Assembly (NCBI RefSeq): GCF_900142075.1
Contig: NZ_FQZO01000002.1
Coordinates: 1-64,000, forward strand
Reading direction: 5' to 3'
Source: Clostridium amylolyticum
GTDB taxonomy: Bacteria; Bacillota; Clostridia; Clostridiales; Clostridiaceae
Length of the DNA: 64,000 bases
Each line of letters starts with the position of its first letter. The first letter of the stretch is position 1. The notes beneath the pieces were generated by a model, which did not search any database, had not been told where the DNA came from, and saw only the letters and a program-made list of their open reading frames with translations. This document shows, in pieces, positions 34,648-42,984 of this stretch. The translations under genes were made by a program, and so were the position numbers.

Positions 34648-34732
34648 ATTATATACTCAATCCAGAGTTATTTCACTTATAATTTATTCACTAACTATTG
34701 TAAAGGAAATAATCCAATCACCTATAATGCAA

Positions 34733-35671
34733 CTATTTCATCATTAATCTATTCACTATCTCCATCATTCTAGTGTCCATAACTATTGGCTTGTTATCTA
34801 TATACCATTTATAGGTTTTCCTCAAGCCTTCTCCCAAGGAAATCTTAGGTACATAAAGTCCATCTTCTATTAATTGTGTTATATCCAGCATGTAGGTTAC
34901 ATCTCTAAAAGGAAAATATGTCCTTGGCTCTAATTTTATGTCCCTTATATCTATTTTCTTTATAATAGGTTTTTTACCTACTGCTTCACCACATTTTGAC
35001 AATAAAGTTTCCCAGGTAATAATCTCAGGATTTGTGACATTGTATACTTTACAGATGGTTTTGTTTTCTATAACACTTTCAAATACTCTAACCAAATCAT
35101 CAATATGAATAAACTGGGTTCTGGTATTATTTCCAAAGGGTAAAGGAATAACTTTATTGTTGCTTATGCTATGAAAAAAATATGCTTCTCTATATAAATT
35201 GTTGTTTTCACCATAAATATATGTTGGTCTAAAAATAACATAAGGTACTCCATTACCTGTAATGAAATCTTCTGCCTCTTTTTTGTCCATGCCGTACTTT
35301 CCCCAATTAGGATTTTCACCTTTTGCAAATTCTTCTCCAATTAGTTCCTCACTTGGTTTATACACTGCTCCTGAAGAACAAAACACATATTTTTTCAATT
35401 TGCTAGTGTCAATTGAAGTTAAGAGAATTTCTACATCACTTTTGGTATATGCAGATATATCAAAAATAAAATCATATATTTTCCCTTTTAACACCTCTTG
35501 CATTTCATTTTTTAATTTTCTATTGCAAATTAAATGATTTTTAACTCCATCATAATCTATTGGTTTTAAACCTTTCGTAAGAATATCTACATCATATCCT
35601 TTACTAATAAGGTATTTCGCCAAAGAGCTGCTTACAAAAGTGGTTCCCCCCACAACTAAAATAGATTCCAT
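34733..35671 (-). CDS. NAD-dependent epimerase/dehydratase (extended SDR)
   Basis: 312 residues. The N-terminal Rossmann motif reads ILVVGGTTFVSSSLAKYL, somewhat relaxed from TGxxGxxG. The catalytic set is present: SSGAVY (Ser) and KYGMDKKEAE (Tyr-x3-Lys), with RPTYIYG later. Extended SDRs of this kind act on nucleotide sugars or similar substrates. AGGAG precedes the ATG. The next gene upstream, DUF4177, is 14 bases away, so they are probably co-transcribed. Confidence 0.85.
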   Translation of the reverse strand: MESILVVGGTTFVSSSLAKYLISKGYDVDILTKGLKPIDYDGVKNHLICNRKLKNEMQEVLKGKIYDFIFDISAYTKSDVEILLTSIDTSKLKKYVFCSSGAVYKPSEELIGEEFAKGENPNWGKYGMDKKEAEDFITGNGVPYVIFRPTYIYGENNNLYREAYFFHSISNNKVIPLPFGNNTRTQFIHIDDLVRVFESVIENKTICKVYNVTNPEIITWETLLSKCGEAVGKKPIIKKIDIRDIKLEPRTYFPFRDVTYMLDITQLIEDGLYVPKISLGEGLRKTYKWYIDNKPIVMDTRMMEIVNRLMMK

Positions 35672-35685
35672 TTTATTCTCCTCAT

Positions 35686-35877
35686 TTAGCTTATTTCTTC
35701 TAATTTTCTTTCAAATATAATTTCAAAGTTCTTTGCTCTTCCTTCTAATGTATAATATAAAGGTATAATTTGAACAAGCCTCCATCCTTGCTCAGCATAT
35801 TTATCGATTATCTCCCTATGGTTATCCCCTGTAAAAATCCCGCCCATAGAACACTCTACATATTTATACTCATACAT
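35686..35877 (-). CDS. DUF4177 domain small protein
   Basis: 63 residues. EYKYVE at the start and YAEQGWRLVQIIP in the middle are the hallmark of DUF4177 proteins, small cytoplasmic proteins of unknown function. The ATG used is five bases after GGAGGGG; an earlier in-frame start would add 20 unsupported residues. It lies between a GNAT gene and the SDR gene on one strand. Confidence 0.75.
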   Translation of the reverse strand: MYEYKYVECSMGGIFTGDNHREIIDKYAEQGWRLVQIIPLYYTLEGRAKNFEIIFERKLEEIS

Positions 35878-35915
35878 ATTTACCCCTCCATATAAAAACC
35901 CTATTGAAATTTTTT

Positions 35916-36404
35916 TCACTGTAAAATCATAACCCAAAATTCTACTTCTTTACCTTTTGATTCTACTACAAAGGACTTAACTTTTATAAAGCCTGCTCTC
36001 TCATATACTTTTATTGCAGGTTTATTAAAAGATGCTACTGTCAAACGAAACTTTTTAGCAGCTAACTGATTCCTGGCAAATTCTAAGCCATTGATTAAAA
36101 AACTTTTCCCTAAACCTTGTCTACATAGCTTAGGATTCATCCCCAACCCAATATCCACAATATCTAGTTCCCTATAAGCACCTAAGGGTTTACCTTTTGG
36201 AACTATAGCAGAATCACCAAAACAATAATATCCTATAAGATTATCTTCACTATCTGTGGCACAAAAATATTCACCGTTAAGGAATTCTTCTATATCTTCA
36301 TAGCTTCCATCCATATTATAAAATGATAATTCTCCTTCATAAATCCATTTTGCAACTTCCTTTGCTTTATTATAATTCATCTGCTCTATTTTTGATTTCA
36401 TCAT
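35916..36404 (-). CDS. GNAT family N-acetyltransferase
   Basis: 162 residues. The acetyl-CoA loop is LGMNPKLCRQGLGKSFL and motif B is SFNKPAIKVYERAGF. The N-terminal MNYNKAKEVAKWIYEGELSF and the phrase GYYCFG are typical of a Firmicute subgroup without known substrate. AAGGAGGTG precedes two adjacent ATG codons. Probably the first gene of a small operon with DUF4177 and the SDR. Confidence 0.85.
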   Translation of the reverse strand: MMKSKIEQMNYNKAKEVAKWIYEGELSFYNMDGSYEDIEEFLNGEYFCATDSEDNLIGYYCFGDSAIVPKGKPLGAYRELDIVDIGLGMNPKLCRQGLGKSFLINGLEFARNQLAAKKFRLTVASFNKPAIKVYERAGFIKVKSFVVESKGKEVEFWVMILQ

Positions 36405-36462
36405 TGCACCTCCTTGATTTACAAGATATCTATTTAACTATTTTGTATATCCATGGTCTTTC

Positions 36463-36678
36463 CTAATTCCACTCCATTGATCCTCTAGAAGTAAATTTTA
36501 CAACACTGCCCACCCTCTTATCATCTAAACTGTAGTCCACAATATATAAATTCTCTGAGTCTCCAAACCTTTGTATGGCGTAAACTACTCCTCCACTTTT
36601 ATTTATATATTCATTAATCATTTTTTCATGCTTTCTTGGCTTCCATCTTTTATAATAAAGCTCTATTAATATAATCAA
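36463..36678 (-). CDS. Small protein of unknown function, start uncertain
   Basis: At least 71 residues, with a basic segment YYKRWKPRKHEK followed by a soluble part containing GGVVYAIQRFGDSENLYIVD. The frame stays open about 70 bases upstream of the TTG at 36678 and there encodes a hydrophobic helix (NYLLILFLIALIIL), which suggests that the true protein is membrane-anchored. No ATG, GTG or TTG fits near the AAGGGGGAG site at about 36730, so the start may be mutated or non-standard. Confidence 0.45.
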   Translation of the reverse strand: MIILIELYYKRWKPRKHEKMINEYINKSGGVVYAIQRFGDSENLYIVDYSLDDKRVGSVVKFTSRGSMEWN

Positions 36679-36914
36679 TGCAATTAAAAATAATATAAGT
36701 AAATAATTGAAGTAACTCCAATTGATTCTCCCCCTTGCAACCTTATTTATACTACTGATTACTTATAAATATTCTACCATATAGTTCCAATAACAACCAT
36801 ATCTCTATGGAAACACCTTATCTAAATTTGTAAATGTTCAATATCTGGTGTAAAGATTTAAGTAGGCATGGCAGTAAAAAGATATATAATGATATTGAAG
36901 GCAAAATTTAAAAC

Positions 36915-36933
36915 AAATAACTCATAAGGCTGC
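36915..36933 (-). repeat. Dispersed repeat family 1, copy h (degenerate)
   Basis: AAATAACTCATAAGGCTGC matches the complement of the core with changes; it lies immediately before the AAGGGGG site of the gene at 36948. Confidence 0.55.
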
Positions 36934-36947
36934 AAGGGGGTTGTAAC

Positions 36948-37829
36948 ATGGAGGCTTGGTTTGAAAAATGTTTGTTAGAAGTGGACTTTCCCTTTAGGTT
37001 ATTTCTTAACGAAGGGAGTTTTGGAGTTGCTCATCACTGGCATGATGAAATTGAAATTATATATATGGTAGAAGGAAACGTGAAGGTGGGAGTAAATGAC
37101 AAAATCTATGATGTTTCAGAAGGAGACATCCTGCTTATCAGCAGCAGAGATATTCATTGTTTTATGCCTGAATCCAGCCATAGTAACAGAGTAGTTATCC
37201 AGTTCAATCTCTCAATTTTTGATAATCTTAACTCTATGATGGGAGAAAGAAAAGAAATCAGGCCTCTCTTTGATAGGTCAAAAAGATTCAGCAAATATTG
37301 GGATATTCATGTAAAGATGGAGATGGAGGAGCAAATAAAAGCTCTTATTAAAGAGTATAACCATAAACAGGAAGGTTACAAATTAGCCTTAAAAGCTCGC
37401 CTTTATGACTTACTGGTTCTGCTTTTGAGAAAGGTTCCCATGGAAACCATAAGCCATGAGGAGGAAAGCAGACAAAAGGATACTTTAGACAGACTGGAAA
37501 ATGTATTTCAATATGTAGAAAATAGTTATGCCTCAGAAATAACCTTAGAGCAAGCTGCTCAGGCAGCCGGTTTTAGCCCATATCACTTTTCAAGATTTTT
37601 CAAACAGAATACCGGTATAACCTTTGGACAATATTTGAGTAATTTTAGGATAACAAAAGCGGAATGGTTTTTATTAAGTGAAAATATGAGCATTACAGAT
37701 ACTGCCTATAAAGCCGGATTTAATAGCATAAAGACCTTTAATAGGGTTTTTAAGTTAAAAAAAGGGCAAACCCCTTCGCAATTCAAAAAAGCAATATCTG
37801 AGGATAATTTAGCAAATATCGGGAAGTAA
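36948..37829 (+). CDS. AraC family regulator with N-terminal cupin
   Basis: 293 residues. A cupin sugar-binding domain (HHWHDEIEIIYMVEG, GDILLISSRDIHCF) is followed by two AraC helix-turn-helix motifs at about 195-280 (ITLEQAAQAAGFSPYHFSRF; ITDTAYKAGFNSIKTFNRVF). It heads a cluster of four carbohydrate-modifying enzyme genes 160 bases downstream on the same strand and is probably their activator. AAGGGGG lies seven bases before the ATG. The stop lies in a terminator stem. Confidence 0.92.
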   Translation: MEAWFEKCLLEVDFPFRLFLNEGSFGVAHHWHDEIEIIYMVEGNVKVGVNDKIYDVSEGDILLISSRDIHCFMPESSHSNRVVIQFNLSIFDNLNSMMGERKEIRPLFDRSKRFSKYWDIHVKMEMEEQIKALIKEYNHKQEGYKLALKARLYDLLVLLLRKVPMETISHEEESRQKDTLDRLENVFQYVENSYASEITLEQAAQAAGFSPYHFSRFFKQNTGITFGQYLSNFRITKAEWFLLSENMSITDTAYKAGFNSIKTFNRVFKLKKGQTPSQFKKAISEDNLANIGK

Positions 37830-37845
37830 TTTCCGATATTTTTTT
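37814..37845 (+). terminator. Terminator at the end of the AraC gene
   Basis: Arms AAATATCGGGAA and TTTCCGATATTT surround the stop codon, followed by T5. Confidence 0.7.
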
Positions 37846-37886
37846 ATATAATTAAGCTGAAAACGAAATCATAAATTTAAGAAAAC

Positions 37887-37961
37887 TTATCCAGGAGCTT
37901 AGCGCCCCTTATCCCACCACTTAAAGAAGTGGGGGTATTAGGGGCGGTTGCTATGGGATAA
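37887..37961 (+). mobile_element. Palindromic part of the composite element, second copy
   Basis: Matches 25682-25757 at about 68 of 76 positions by hand alignment, with nested TTATCC/GGATAA ends and an inner stem CCACTT/AAGTGG. Several differences fall in paired positions, and the outer 3' arm has decayed. It lies between the AraC gene and the carbohydrate genes. Confidence 0.55.
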
Positions 37962-37989
37962 ATTAAAATAATCATTATGGAGGTTTATC

Positions 37990-39078
37990 ATGAGTAATAA
38001 CAAGAAACTTAAAGTGGGTATCATAGGCTGTGGAGGAATAGCAAATGGAAAGCATATGCCAAGCTTAGCAAAGTTGGGCAACGTTGAAATGGTTGCTTTT
38101 TGCGACATTATTGAAGAAAAAGCAAAAGAGGCTGCAAAAAAATTCGGAACTCTTAATGCTAAATATTATACAGACTATAAAGAGTTACTAGCAGATAAAT
38201 CCATAGATGTAATACATGTTTGTACCCCAAACAAATCTCACTCCTTTATAACTGTAGACGCTTTAGAAGCTGGTAAACACGTAATGTGTGAAAAGCCTAT
38301 GGCTAAAACCACAGAGGAAGCTAAAGTTATGGTAGAAGCAGCTAAAAGAACTGGGAAAAAGCTCACCATAGGATATCAAAATCGCTTTAGACAAGACTCA
38401 AAATATTTACACGAAGTTTGCAGTAATGGAGATTTAGGTGAAATATACTATGCAAAAGCTCATGCCATAAGAAGACGTGCTGTGCCAACCTGGGGAGTAT
38501 TTTTAAATGAAGATGAACAAGGGGGAGGACCATTAATAGATATTGGAACCCACGCTTTAGACTTAACCCTTTGGATGATGAATAACTATAAGCCAAAGTC
38601 CGTCATGGGAAGTGCTTATCACAAATTATCTAAAAGGGAAAATGCTGCTAATGCCTGGGGACCTTGGGATCCTAAAAAATTCACTGTAGAAGACTCCGCT
38701 TTTGGATTTATTACCATGGAAAATGGAGCTACCATAGTTTTAGAATCCAGCTGGGCACTTAACAGCTTAGATGTAAGAGAAGCTCAAACAACTCTTTGCG
38801 GTACAGATGGAGGAGCTGACATGAAAGATGGGCTTACCATAAACGGAGAAAATTTAGGCAAGCTTTATGAGACCAAAATAGATTTAAGCGCTGGTGGAGT
38901 AGCTTTTTATGATGGTCATACAGAAAGCGAAGCAGATTTAGAAGCTAGACTTTGGATTGAAGCTGTATTAAATGATACAGAGCCATTGGTAAAACCAGAA
39001 GAAGCTTTAGTGGTAACACAAATATTAGAAGCAATATATGAATCATCAAAAACCGGTAAGGCTGTGTATTTTCAATAA
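37990..39078 (+). CDS. Gfo/Idh/MocA family oxidoreductase
   Basis: 362 residues. The N-terminal Rossmann fold begins KVGIIGCGGIANGKHMP, and HVMCEKPMAK carries the family's EKP lysine; GGGPLIDIGTHALDL holds the catalytic His/Asp region. These enzymes oxidise or reduce sugars with NAD(P), often at C2 or C3 (inositol, 3-keto sugars). AGGAGG-like GGAGG precedes the ATG. It is the first gene of a four-gene operon; the second oxidoreductase lies at 40802. Confidence 0.92.
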   Translation: MSNNKKLKVGIIGCGGIANGKHMPSLAKLGNVEMVAFCDIIEEKAKEAAKKFGTLNAKYYTDYKELLADKSIDVIHVCTPNKSHSFITVDALEAGKHVMCEKPMAKTTEEAKVMVEAAKRTGKKLTIGYQNRFRQDSKYLHEVCSNGDLGEIYYAKAHAIRRRAVPTWGVFLNEDEQGGGPLIDIGTHALDLTLWMMNNYKPKSVMGSAYHKLSKRENAANAWGPWDPKKFTVEDSAFGFITMENGATIVLESSWALNSLDVREAQTTLCGTDGGADMKDGLTINGENLGKLYETKIDLSAGGVAFYDGHTESEADLEARLWIEAVLNDTEPLVKPEEALVVTQILEAIYESSKTGKAVYFQ

Positions 39079-39096
39079 TATTTAGGGGTGATTATT

Positions 39097-39855
39097 ATGA
39101 GTATACCTGTAGCTGTACAACTTTACACACTGCGTGATGCTCTTAAAGAAGACTTTATGGGAACTTTAGAAAAGGTAGCCAAAATAGGATATCAAGGAGT
39201 GGAATTTGCAGGTTTTGGTGGCTTTGATGCCCTAGAGCTTAAGGCAAAATTAAAAACTCTTAATCTAAAATCTGCTGGAGCTCACATTAGCCTGGATGAA
39301 CTTAAAAGTAATCTCCAGGAAATAATTAAATATAATCTTCAGTTAGGAAATAAGCACATAGTATGTCCTTGGGCTTCTTTCAATAATAAAGAGGATTATA
39401 TAAATTTAGCTAAGTCTCTAGAGATTATAGGCAAAGAACTTAAAGAAGCTGGTCTTCAACTTTGCTACCACAATCATGCTCATGAGTTGGAGCTTTATGA
39501 TGGAGAATATGCATTAGACATTTTGTTTAACCAGGTGGATTCTGAATATTTAAAAGCTGAAATCGACACCTACTGGGTAACCTATGCTGGATTAGATGCT
39601 ATAGAGTATATGAAAAAATATTCTGGAAGGACTCCTCTTATTCACATAAAGGATATGGCTGCTACTAAAGAAAGAGAATTCACTGAAATAGGCAATGGAA
39701 CTATAGATATAAAAGCTATATCAGAGCAAGCAAAAAACAATGGTGCCCAGTGGCTTATTGTGGAACAGGATATATGCAAAAGAAATCCCATAGAGAGTGT
39801 GAAAATAAGCTTTGATAATTTAAAAAAGATGAATGTTATATACGAAAGGGTGTAA
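39097..39855 (+). CDS. Sugar phosphate isomerase/epimerase (IolE-like TIM barrel)
   Basis: 252 residues of the AP-endonuclease-2/xylose-isomerase-like TIM barrel: VAVQLYTLRDAL at the start, GYQGVEFAGFGG, CYHNHAHE with metal-binding His/Glu, EIDTYWV and HIKDM at later strands. It would isomerise or epimerise a sugar or keto-sugar with a divalent metal. ATG at 39097 follows AGGGGTGA. It lies 18 bases after the oxidoreductase gene and three bases before the next isomerase gene. Confidence 0.88.
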   Translation: MSIPVAVQLYTLRDALKEDFMGTLEKVAKIGYQGVEFAGFGGFDALELKAKLKTLNLKSAGAHISLDELKSNLQEIIKYNLQLGNKHIVCPWASFNNKEDYINLAKSLEIIGKELKEAGLQLCYHNHAHELELYDGEYALDILFNQVDSEYLKAEIDTYWVTYAGLDAIEYMKKYSGRTPLIHIKDMAATKEREFTEIGNGTIDIKAISEQAKNNGAQWLIVEQDICKRNPIESVKISFDNLKKMNVIYERV

Positions 39856-39858
39856 TAT

Positions 39859-40785
39859 ATGTATTTAGGATTTTTAACTGTATGTTTAGGAAATATGCCT
39901 CTTAAAGAAAAAGCAAAATGGGCTTCAGAAAATGGTTTTAAAGCTTTAGAAGTAGCCTGCTGGCCCAGGGAAAATGATAGAGATTATTCTAGCAGCGATA
40001 TAGATGTAGCAAACTTAACTCAAGAAGAAGCTGATGAAATAAAGGCTTATTTTAAAGAGTATGGCCTTAAGATTTCATCCTTAGCTTATTATGATAATAA
40101 CTTAGATAGAGATCCTGCAAGAAGAGCCTTTATAAATAACCATGTGAAGAAGTGCATAGATGCAGCGGTTATGCTGGAAACTCCACTGGTAGGAACCTTT
40201 GTGGGAAGAAACATAGATAAGAACATGGAAGAGAACTTTCATGAGTTTGAAAAAGTATTTACTGAATTAGTATCCTATGCTGAAAATAAAGGTATTAAGC
40301 TAATGATAGAAAATTGTGATATGAGAGGATGGCAATATCCAGGAATTCCTGGCACCATATCCTACACCCCTGAGCTTTGGGAAGAAATGTTTAAAAGAGT
40401 ACCTAGTAAAAACTTTGGATTAAACTTTGACCCTTCTCACTTAATACCTCAGTTTATAGATTACCTCAAAGCTTGCGAAGATTTTAAAGATAGAATCTTC
40501 CATGTGCATGCTAAGGATGCTGAAATTTATACTGATAGATTAAATAAGTATGGCATTAATGATAGGCAGTTAAATAAAGATGGTAAAGATAACTATGGCT
40601 ATTGGAGATATAGAATGCCTAGCCTTGGACAAGTAGATTGGGAAAAACTCATAAAAATACTTAAAAACAGCGGCTATGACGGAGTAATCAGTACTGAGCA
40701 CGAAGATCCCCTATATGAAGGTAGTGAAGAAAAAATCAAAGAAGGATTATGCATAGGTATAAGGCATTTAGAAAAGTTCATTTAA
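39859..40785 (+). CDS. Sugar phosphate isomerase/epimerase (TIM barrel)
   Basis: 308 residues, same superfamily as its neighbour but only distantly similar: GFLTVCLGNMPLKEKAKWA, GFKALEVACWP, MIENCDMRGW, NFDPSHLIPQ and HVHAKDAEI give the metal ligands, and STEHEDP the last strand. The substrate is unknown; its pairing with two Gfo/Idh/MocA enzymes suggests oxidation of a sugar followed by isomerisation or C-O/C-C bond cleavage. AAAGGGTG precedes the ATG. Confidence 0.88.
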   Translation: MYLGFLTVCLGNMPLKEKAKWASENGFKALEVACWPRENDRDYSSSDIDVANLTQEEADEIKAYFKEYGLKISSLAYYDNNLDRDPARRAFINNHVKKCIDAAVMLETPLVGTFVGRNIDKNMEENFHEFEKVFTELVSYAENKGIKLMIENCDMRGWQYPGIPGTISYTPELWEEMFKRVPSKNFGLNFDPSHLIPQFIDYLKACEDFKDRIFHVHAKDAEIYTDRLNKYGINDRQLNKDGKDNYGYWRYRMPSLGQVDWEKLIKILKNSGYDGVISTEHEDPLYEGSEEKIKEGLCIGIRHLEKFI

Positions 40786-40801
40786 ATTGGAGGTAAAAAG
40801 T

Positions 40802-41830
40802 ATGAACAAATTCAGAGTTGGTATTATTGGCTGTGGAAACATATTTCCCATGCATGCTTTATCTGTAAAAGGTTTAGAAAATGCAGAAATCATAGCAGTG
40901 TGTGATATTAAAGAAGAAAGGGCTAAGGCAAAGTCAGAAGAGTTTAATTGTAATTATTATTTAGATTATAAGGATATGCTCTTAAAAGAGGATCTTGATG
41001 TTATCCATATTTGTCTGCCTCACTATCTTCATGCTCCAGTGGCTATAGCTACTGCTAAGGCTGGTGTACATGTACTCACCGAAAAGCCTATGTCTATAAA
41101 GCTTGAAGATGCTGAGGAAATGATCAAAACTGCAAAAGAAAACCATGTAACCTTAGGTGTAATATTTCAAAACAGATATAATCCAGGTTCTCAGTTAATA
41201 AAGAAAACCTTAGAGTCAGGAGCTTTAGGAAGTATTATATCAGGTAAACTAGCTGTAACCTGGAATCGTTCCGATGAATACTACAGTAAAAGTGATTGGA
41301 AGGGTACCTGGGATAAAGAAGGCGGCGGAGTAATAATTGATCAAGCTATTCATACCATGGATTTAATGAGATGGTTTATAGACAGTGAAATAGATTTTAT
41401 AGATGCTACCATAAAAAACAGAGCTCATGAAATTATTCAAGTAGAAGACTCTGCAGAAGGTATAATAAAATATAAAAATGGAGTATTGACCAGCTTCCAT
41501 GCAGTAAACTACTATGGCTATGATGCTCCTGTAGAGATAGAGCTATACTGCGAAAACGGCACCGCAAAGATGGTAGCTGACAGGGCTTCTGTAAAATTTA
41601 ATGATGGAAGAGAATATATTGCAGATAACAACCCAAGCGAAGTATTTTTCTATGGAAATGGAGCTAAAGGCTACTGGGGAGTAAGCCATGTAAAACAAAT
41701 AAAAAACTTCTATAGCTGTCTTTCCGCAGGTACTGAACCAGAAATCACAGGAGAAGAAGCTATAAAAACACAAAAAATGATATGCGCCATATACGAATCT
41801 GGTAAAAAAGAAGAAAAAATCACATTTTAA
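40802..41830 (+). CDS. Gfo/Idh/MocA family oxidoreductase
   Basis: 342 residues. RVGIIGCGNIFPMHALS is the dinucleotide-binding motif, VHVLTEKPMSI the EKP motif and GGGVIIDQAIHTMDLMRW the catalytic region. It differs clearly from the oxidoreductase at 37990, so the two probably catalyse opposite or successive redox steps. GGAGG lies seven bases before the ATG at 40802. Last gene of the cluster, followed by a strong terminator. No transporter or glycosidase gene is linked. Confidence 0.92.
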   Translation: MNKFRVGIIGCGNIFPMHALSVKGLENAEIIAVCDIKEERAKAKSEEFNCNYYLDYKDMLLKEDLDVIHICLPHYLHAPVAIATAKAGVHVLTEKPMSIKLEDAEEMIKTAKENHVTLGVIFQNRYNPGSQLIKKTLESGALGSIISGKLAVTWNRSDEYYSKSDWKGTWDKEGGGVIIDQAIHTMDLMRWFIDSEIDFIDATIKNRAHEIIQVEDSAEGIIKYKNGVLTSFHAVNYYGYDAPVEIELYCENGTAKMVADRASVKFNDGREYIADNNPSEVFFYGNGAKGYWGVSHVKQIKNFYSCLSAGTEPEITGEEAIKTQKMICAIYESGKKEEKITF

Positions 41831-41892
41831 AAAAGATTTATCTTTTAAACAGGAAAGGGATAATATTTAGAAAGACAAATAATTATCTTATT

Positions 41893-41922
41893 AAAAAGGA
41901 GGAATTTTATTTCCTCCTTTTT
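41893..41922. terminator. Terminator after the carbohydrate cluster
   Basis: AAAAAGGAGGAA and TTCCTCCTTTTT pair around a short loop; usable in both directions between convergent genes. Confidence 0.85.
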
Positions 41923-41956
41923 ACTTTATACTTTTATAATTTTCATCTCTCAATTT

Positions 41957-41987
41957 AATAAGTTATAACTCATATGGCTGCCGTTAT
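41957..41987 (-). repeat. Dispersed repeat family 1, copy i
   Basis: AATAAGTTATAACTCATATG then GCTGCCGTTAT, close to the complement of the consensus, between convergent gene ends. Confidence 0.8.
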
Positions 41988-41994
41988 ATTTATC

Positions 41995-42486
41995 CTATTT
42001 TTCACTCCAGTAATCTTTTTCTACTTCTTTAACCTGTCCATTACTTGGTTCTATAGCAAAAAAAGTACTATTGTCATTTAATTTAACCTCATAATAATAT
42101 ACCCTGTGGTTTAAGAACATGCTTTTCCCTTTATCTGTGGTAGGAATGGTGGACTTATCATATCCATAGCTTACAAAATTAACTTCCTTATTATCACCTA
42201 TCTTATCCTCTATAATTTTCTTTCCAGCTTCATAGGAATATTTAGGTAATGAATAATACATGCCTATGGGTATGGCTATAGTTATGGCTACTATATAAAT
42301 TAGTTTAAATAGCGATGGTTTGTTTTTAAATAGGCTGCTATACCAAATTGGTTGTGAAAGGACTAAAATCAAGAAAAATGTAATATTATAAACCCCTTTA
42401 TATTGTTGTTTAATAGTAAATATAAAGTACAGTTCTAAAAGTGTTATTATTATGCCAATAATCAATGCAAGTTTTTTTAATTTCAT
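41995..42486 (-). CDS. Membrane protein with PepSY-like C-terminal domain
   Basis: 163 residues with three transmembrane helices in the first 90 residues, then an outer domain of about 70 residues: EAGKKIIEDKIGDNKEVNFV and VYYYEVKLNDNSTFFAIEPS followed by NGQVKEV, which has the pattern of a PepSY-type domain. Role unknown. The ATG (MKLKKL) follows GAGAAAGG; an upstream start is not supported. It lies 41 bases after the VOC gene. Confidence 0.55.
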   Translation of the reverse strand: MKLKKLALIIGIIITLLELYFIFTIKQQYKGVYNITFFLILVLSQPIWYSSLFKNKPSLFKLIYIVAITIAIPIGMYYSLPKYSYEAGKKIIEDKIGDNKEVNFVSYGYDKSTIPTTDKGKSMFLNHRVYYYEVKLNDNSTFFAIEPSNGQVKEVEKDYWSEK

Positions 42487-42527
42487 GGTATAACCTTTCT
42501 CCACATCAGTCTCCACCTTCAAAATTA

Positions 42528-42920
42528 TTATTCAGCAACTACTTCCACTTTCATCCTATCAGGAGATTCAAAGTATACTGCATAATGATCCCTTCCTCCA
42601 GCATATGGATGTTTATCCTCATATAATATTCTTATTTCCTTTTTCCTAAGTTCATTTGTAATCTCATCTACAAATCCCTTACTCTCGCCATAAAAAGCTA
42701 AATGATTTAGTCCCACTCTGCATCTATGGTATGGAATATCTAGAAATCTTTCTTCAGCTTGCACAAATACAATATAAGAATCATTCAAAATATAGCTTAT
42801 ACCCTTATCCCACTTTTGATATTCTTTATATCCTAATTTAAATAAAAGCCATTCCCAAAAATCTTTGCTTTCTTTTAAATCACTTACATAAATTTCAAGG
42901 TGATGCATTATTCCTTTCAT
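42528..42920 (-). CDS. VOC superfamily (glyoxalase/dioxygenase-like) protein
   Basis: 130 residues, one VOC module pair: MHHLEIYVSDLKESKDFWEW at the start and GLNHLAFYGESKGFVDEI in the middle, with metal-ligand positions His6/His7, His near residue 72 and Glu in KVEVVAE. It could be a glyoxalase-like or antibiotic-binding enzyme. AGGAGG precedes the ATG by five bases. It lies between the P-type ATPase and a small membrane protein gene on one strand. Confidence 0.82.
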   Translation of the reverse strand: MKGIMHHLEIYVSDLKESKDFWEWLLFKLGYKEYQKWDKGISYILNDSYIVFVQAEERFLDIPYHRCRVGLNHLAFYGESKGFVDEITNELRKKEIRILYEDKHPYAGGRDHYAVYFESPDRMKVEVVAE

Positions 42921-42984
42921 AAGGACCTCCTAATAATTGTTAATCCAATTATACTATAAAACTAAGGAAATCAACATTTCCATA

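Larger units (their letters stand above)
34151..34732 (-). other. 580-base leader-like region upstream of the methyltransferase operon
   Basis: No normal-sized gene. On the minus strand it holds, in order: a promoter-like TTGACA, AGGAGG and a ten-codon frame, about 190 bases of unassigned sequence, a terminator with T7, a 24-base perfect palindrome, a second long hairpin and a duplicated start region. Each is listed separately. Confidence 0.6.
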
